NCBI GenBank assembly: GCA_903864555.1
Contig: CAIPGJ010000911.1
Span: forward strand, 1-5,678
Direction of reading: 5' to 3'
DNA from: an uncultured Pseudomonadota bacterium
GTDB lineage: Bacteria > Pseudomonadota > Gammaproteobacteria > Burkholderiales > SG8-39
DNA: 5,678 nucleotides
This document shows, in pieces, positions 5,544 through 5,678 of the stretch. The position numbers and the translations under genes are program-made. A model generated the notes under the pieces. It was not told the origin of the DNA. It ran no database searches and saw only the letters and a list, made by a program, of their open reading frames with translations. Position 1 is the stretch's first letter. Each line of letters begins with the position of its first letter.

Positions 5544-5678
5544 TCAGATCGGCCTGTTCTCATCGACCATTTCTGGACGGCGTTGCGGCGCCAGCAGCAC
5601 CAGGGTGGCAAATGGCCAAAGCAGGGCGGAAATGAAGCTCCCGGCGAAATACAACACCCCTGGAAAGGGGCTGCCGGA
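5544..5678 (-). CDS. mreD: Rod shape-determining protein MreD, C-terminal fragment
   Basis: Only the last 44 codons and the TGA stop are inside the window; the gene continues past the right edge. MreD is a small inner-membrane protein of the MreBCD elongation complex that helps couple cytoplasmic MreB filaments to periplasmic wall synthesis. The visible part contains the final hydrophobic segment (about YFAGSFISALLWPF followed by ATLVLLA) and a short charged cytoplasmic tail, QRRPEMVDENRPI. A last transmembrane helix followed by an Arg-rich tail ending in DENRPI matches what I recall of betaproteobacterial MreD. The position immediately upstream of mrdA is the canonical mreBCD-mrdAB order. 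The fragment is short, so identification rests on the tail and the neighbourhood; mreC and mreB would be expected beyond the right edge. Confidence 0.82.
   Translation of the reverse strand, partial: SGSPFPGVLYFAGSFISALLWPFATLVLLAPQRRPEMVDENRPI

Noticed and set aside
1..5678. CRISPR arrays, tRNA/rRNA genes, insertion sequences, attachment sites, intrinsic terminators or a dedicated defence system
   Set aside because: I saw no regularly spaced repeats, no RNA-gene signature, no transposase or inverted terminal repeats, and no hairpin followed by a T run. The window is almost fully coding with cell-wall genes.

Overview
The window is a high-GC, densely packed stretch of a Gram-negative chromosome. 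Every gene I can support lies on the minus strand. Reading in the direction of transcription (high to low coordinates), the order is: 3' end of mreD, mrdA (PBP2), rodA, a first rlpA-type lipoprotein gene, a second rlpA-type lipoprotein gene, and the 5' end of a metallo-beta-lactamase-fold hydrolase lipoprotein gene. This is the mre/mrd cell-elongation cluster of a rod-shaped proteobacterium. The MreD tail (LLAPQRRPEMVDENRPI), the gene order and the GC-rich codon use suggest a betaproteobacterium, perhaps Rhodocyclales-like. That placement is inferred from remembered family resemblance, not from a search.

Layout: mreD (partial, 44 C-terminal residues) is followed by about 50 nt. These hold an unannotated 17-codon frame that begins 1 nt after the mreD stop and ends in an ATGA overlap with the mrdA start. 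mrdA (632 aa) and rodA (360 aa) are nearly contiguous. rlpA copy 1 (376 aa) follows 20 nt later, behind the only strong Shine-Dalgarno sequence in the window. rlpA copy 2 (350 aa) starts 1 nt after copy 1 ends, and the hydrolase gene starts in a TGATG overlap with copy 2. No promoter, terminator, RNA gene, mobile element or CRISPR array is visible. No gap exceeds about 50 nt, so the six genes look like one transcription unit.

How they work together: MreD belongs to the MreBCD scaffold. RodA polymerises lipid II into glycan strands and PBP2 crosslinks them, which together build the lateral wall. RlpA proteins are outer-membrane lipoproteins whose double-psi beta-barrel domain (lytic transglycosylase in Pseudomonas aeruginosa) and SPOR domain act on glycan strands lacking stem peptides. 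Here the RlpA gene is duplicated in tandem. Both copies keep the catalytic residues and the SPOR domain, but their linkers and signal regions differ. The coupled hydrolase has the N-terminal signature of the NAPE-PLD/UlaG-type family (COG2220) and is probably also a lipoprotein. Its link to wall synthesis is the least explained part of the window.
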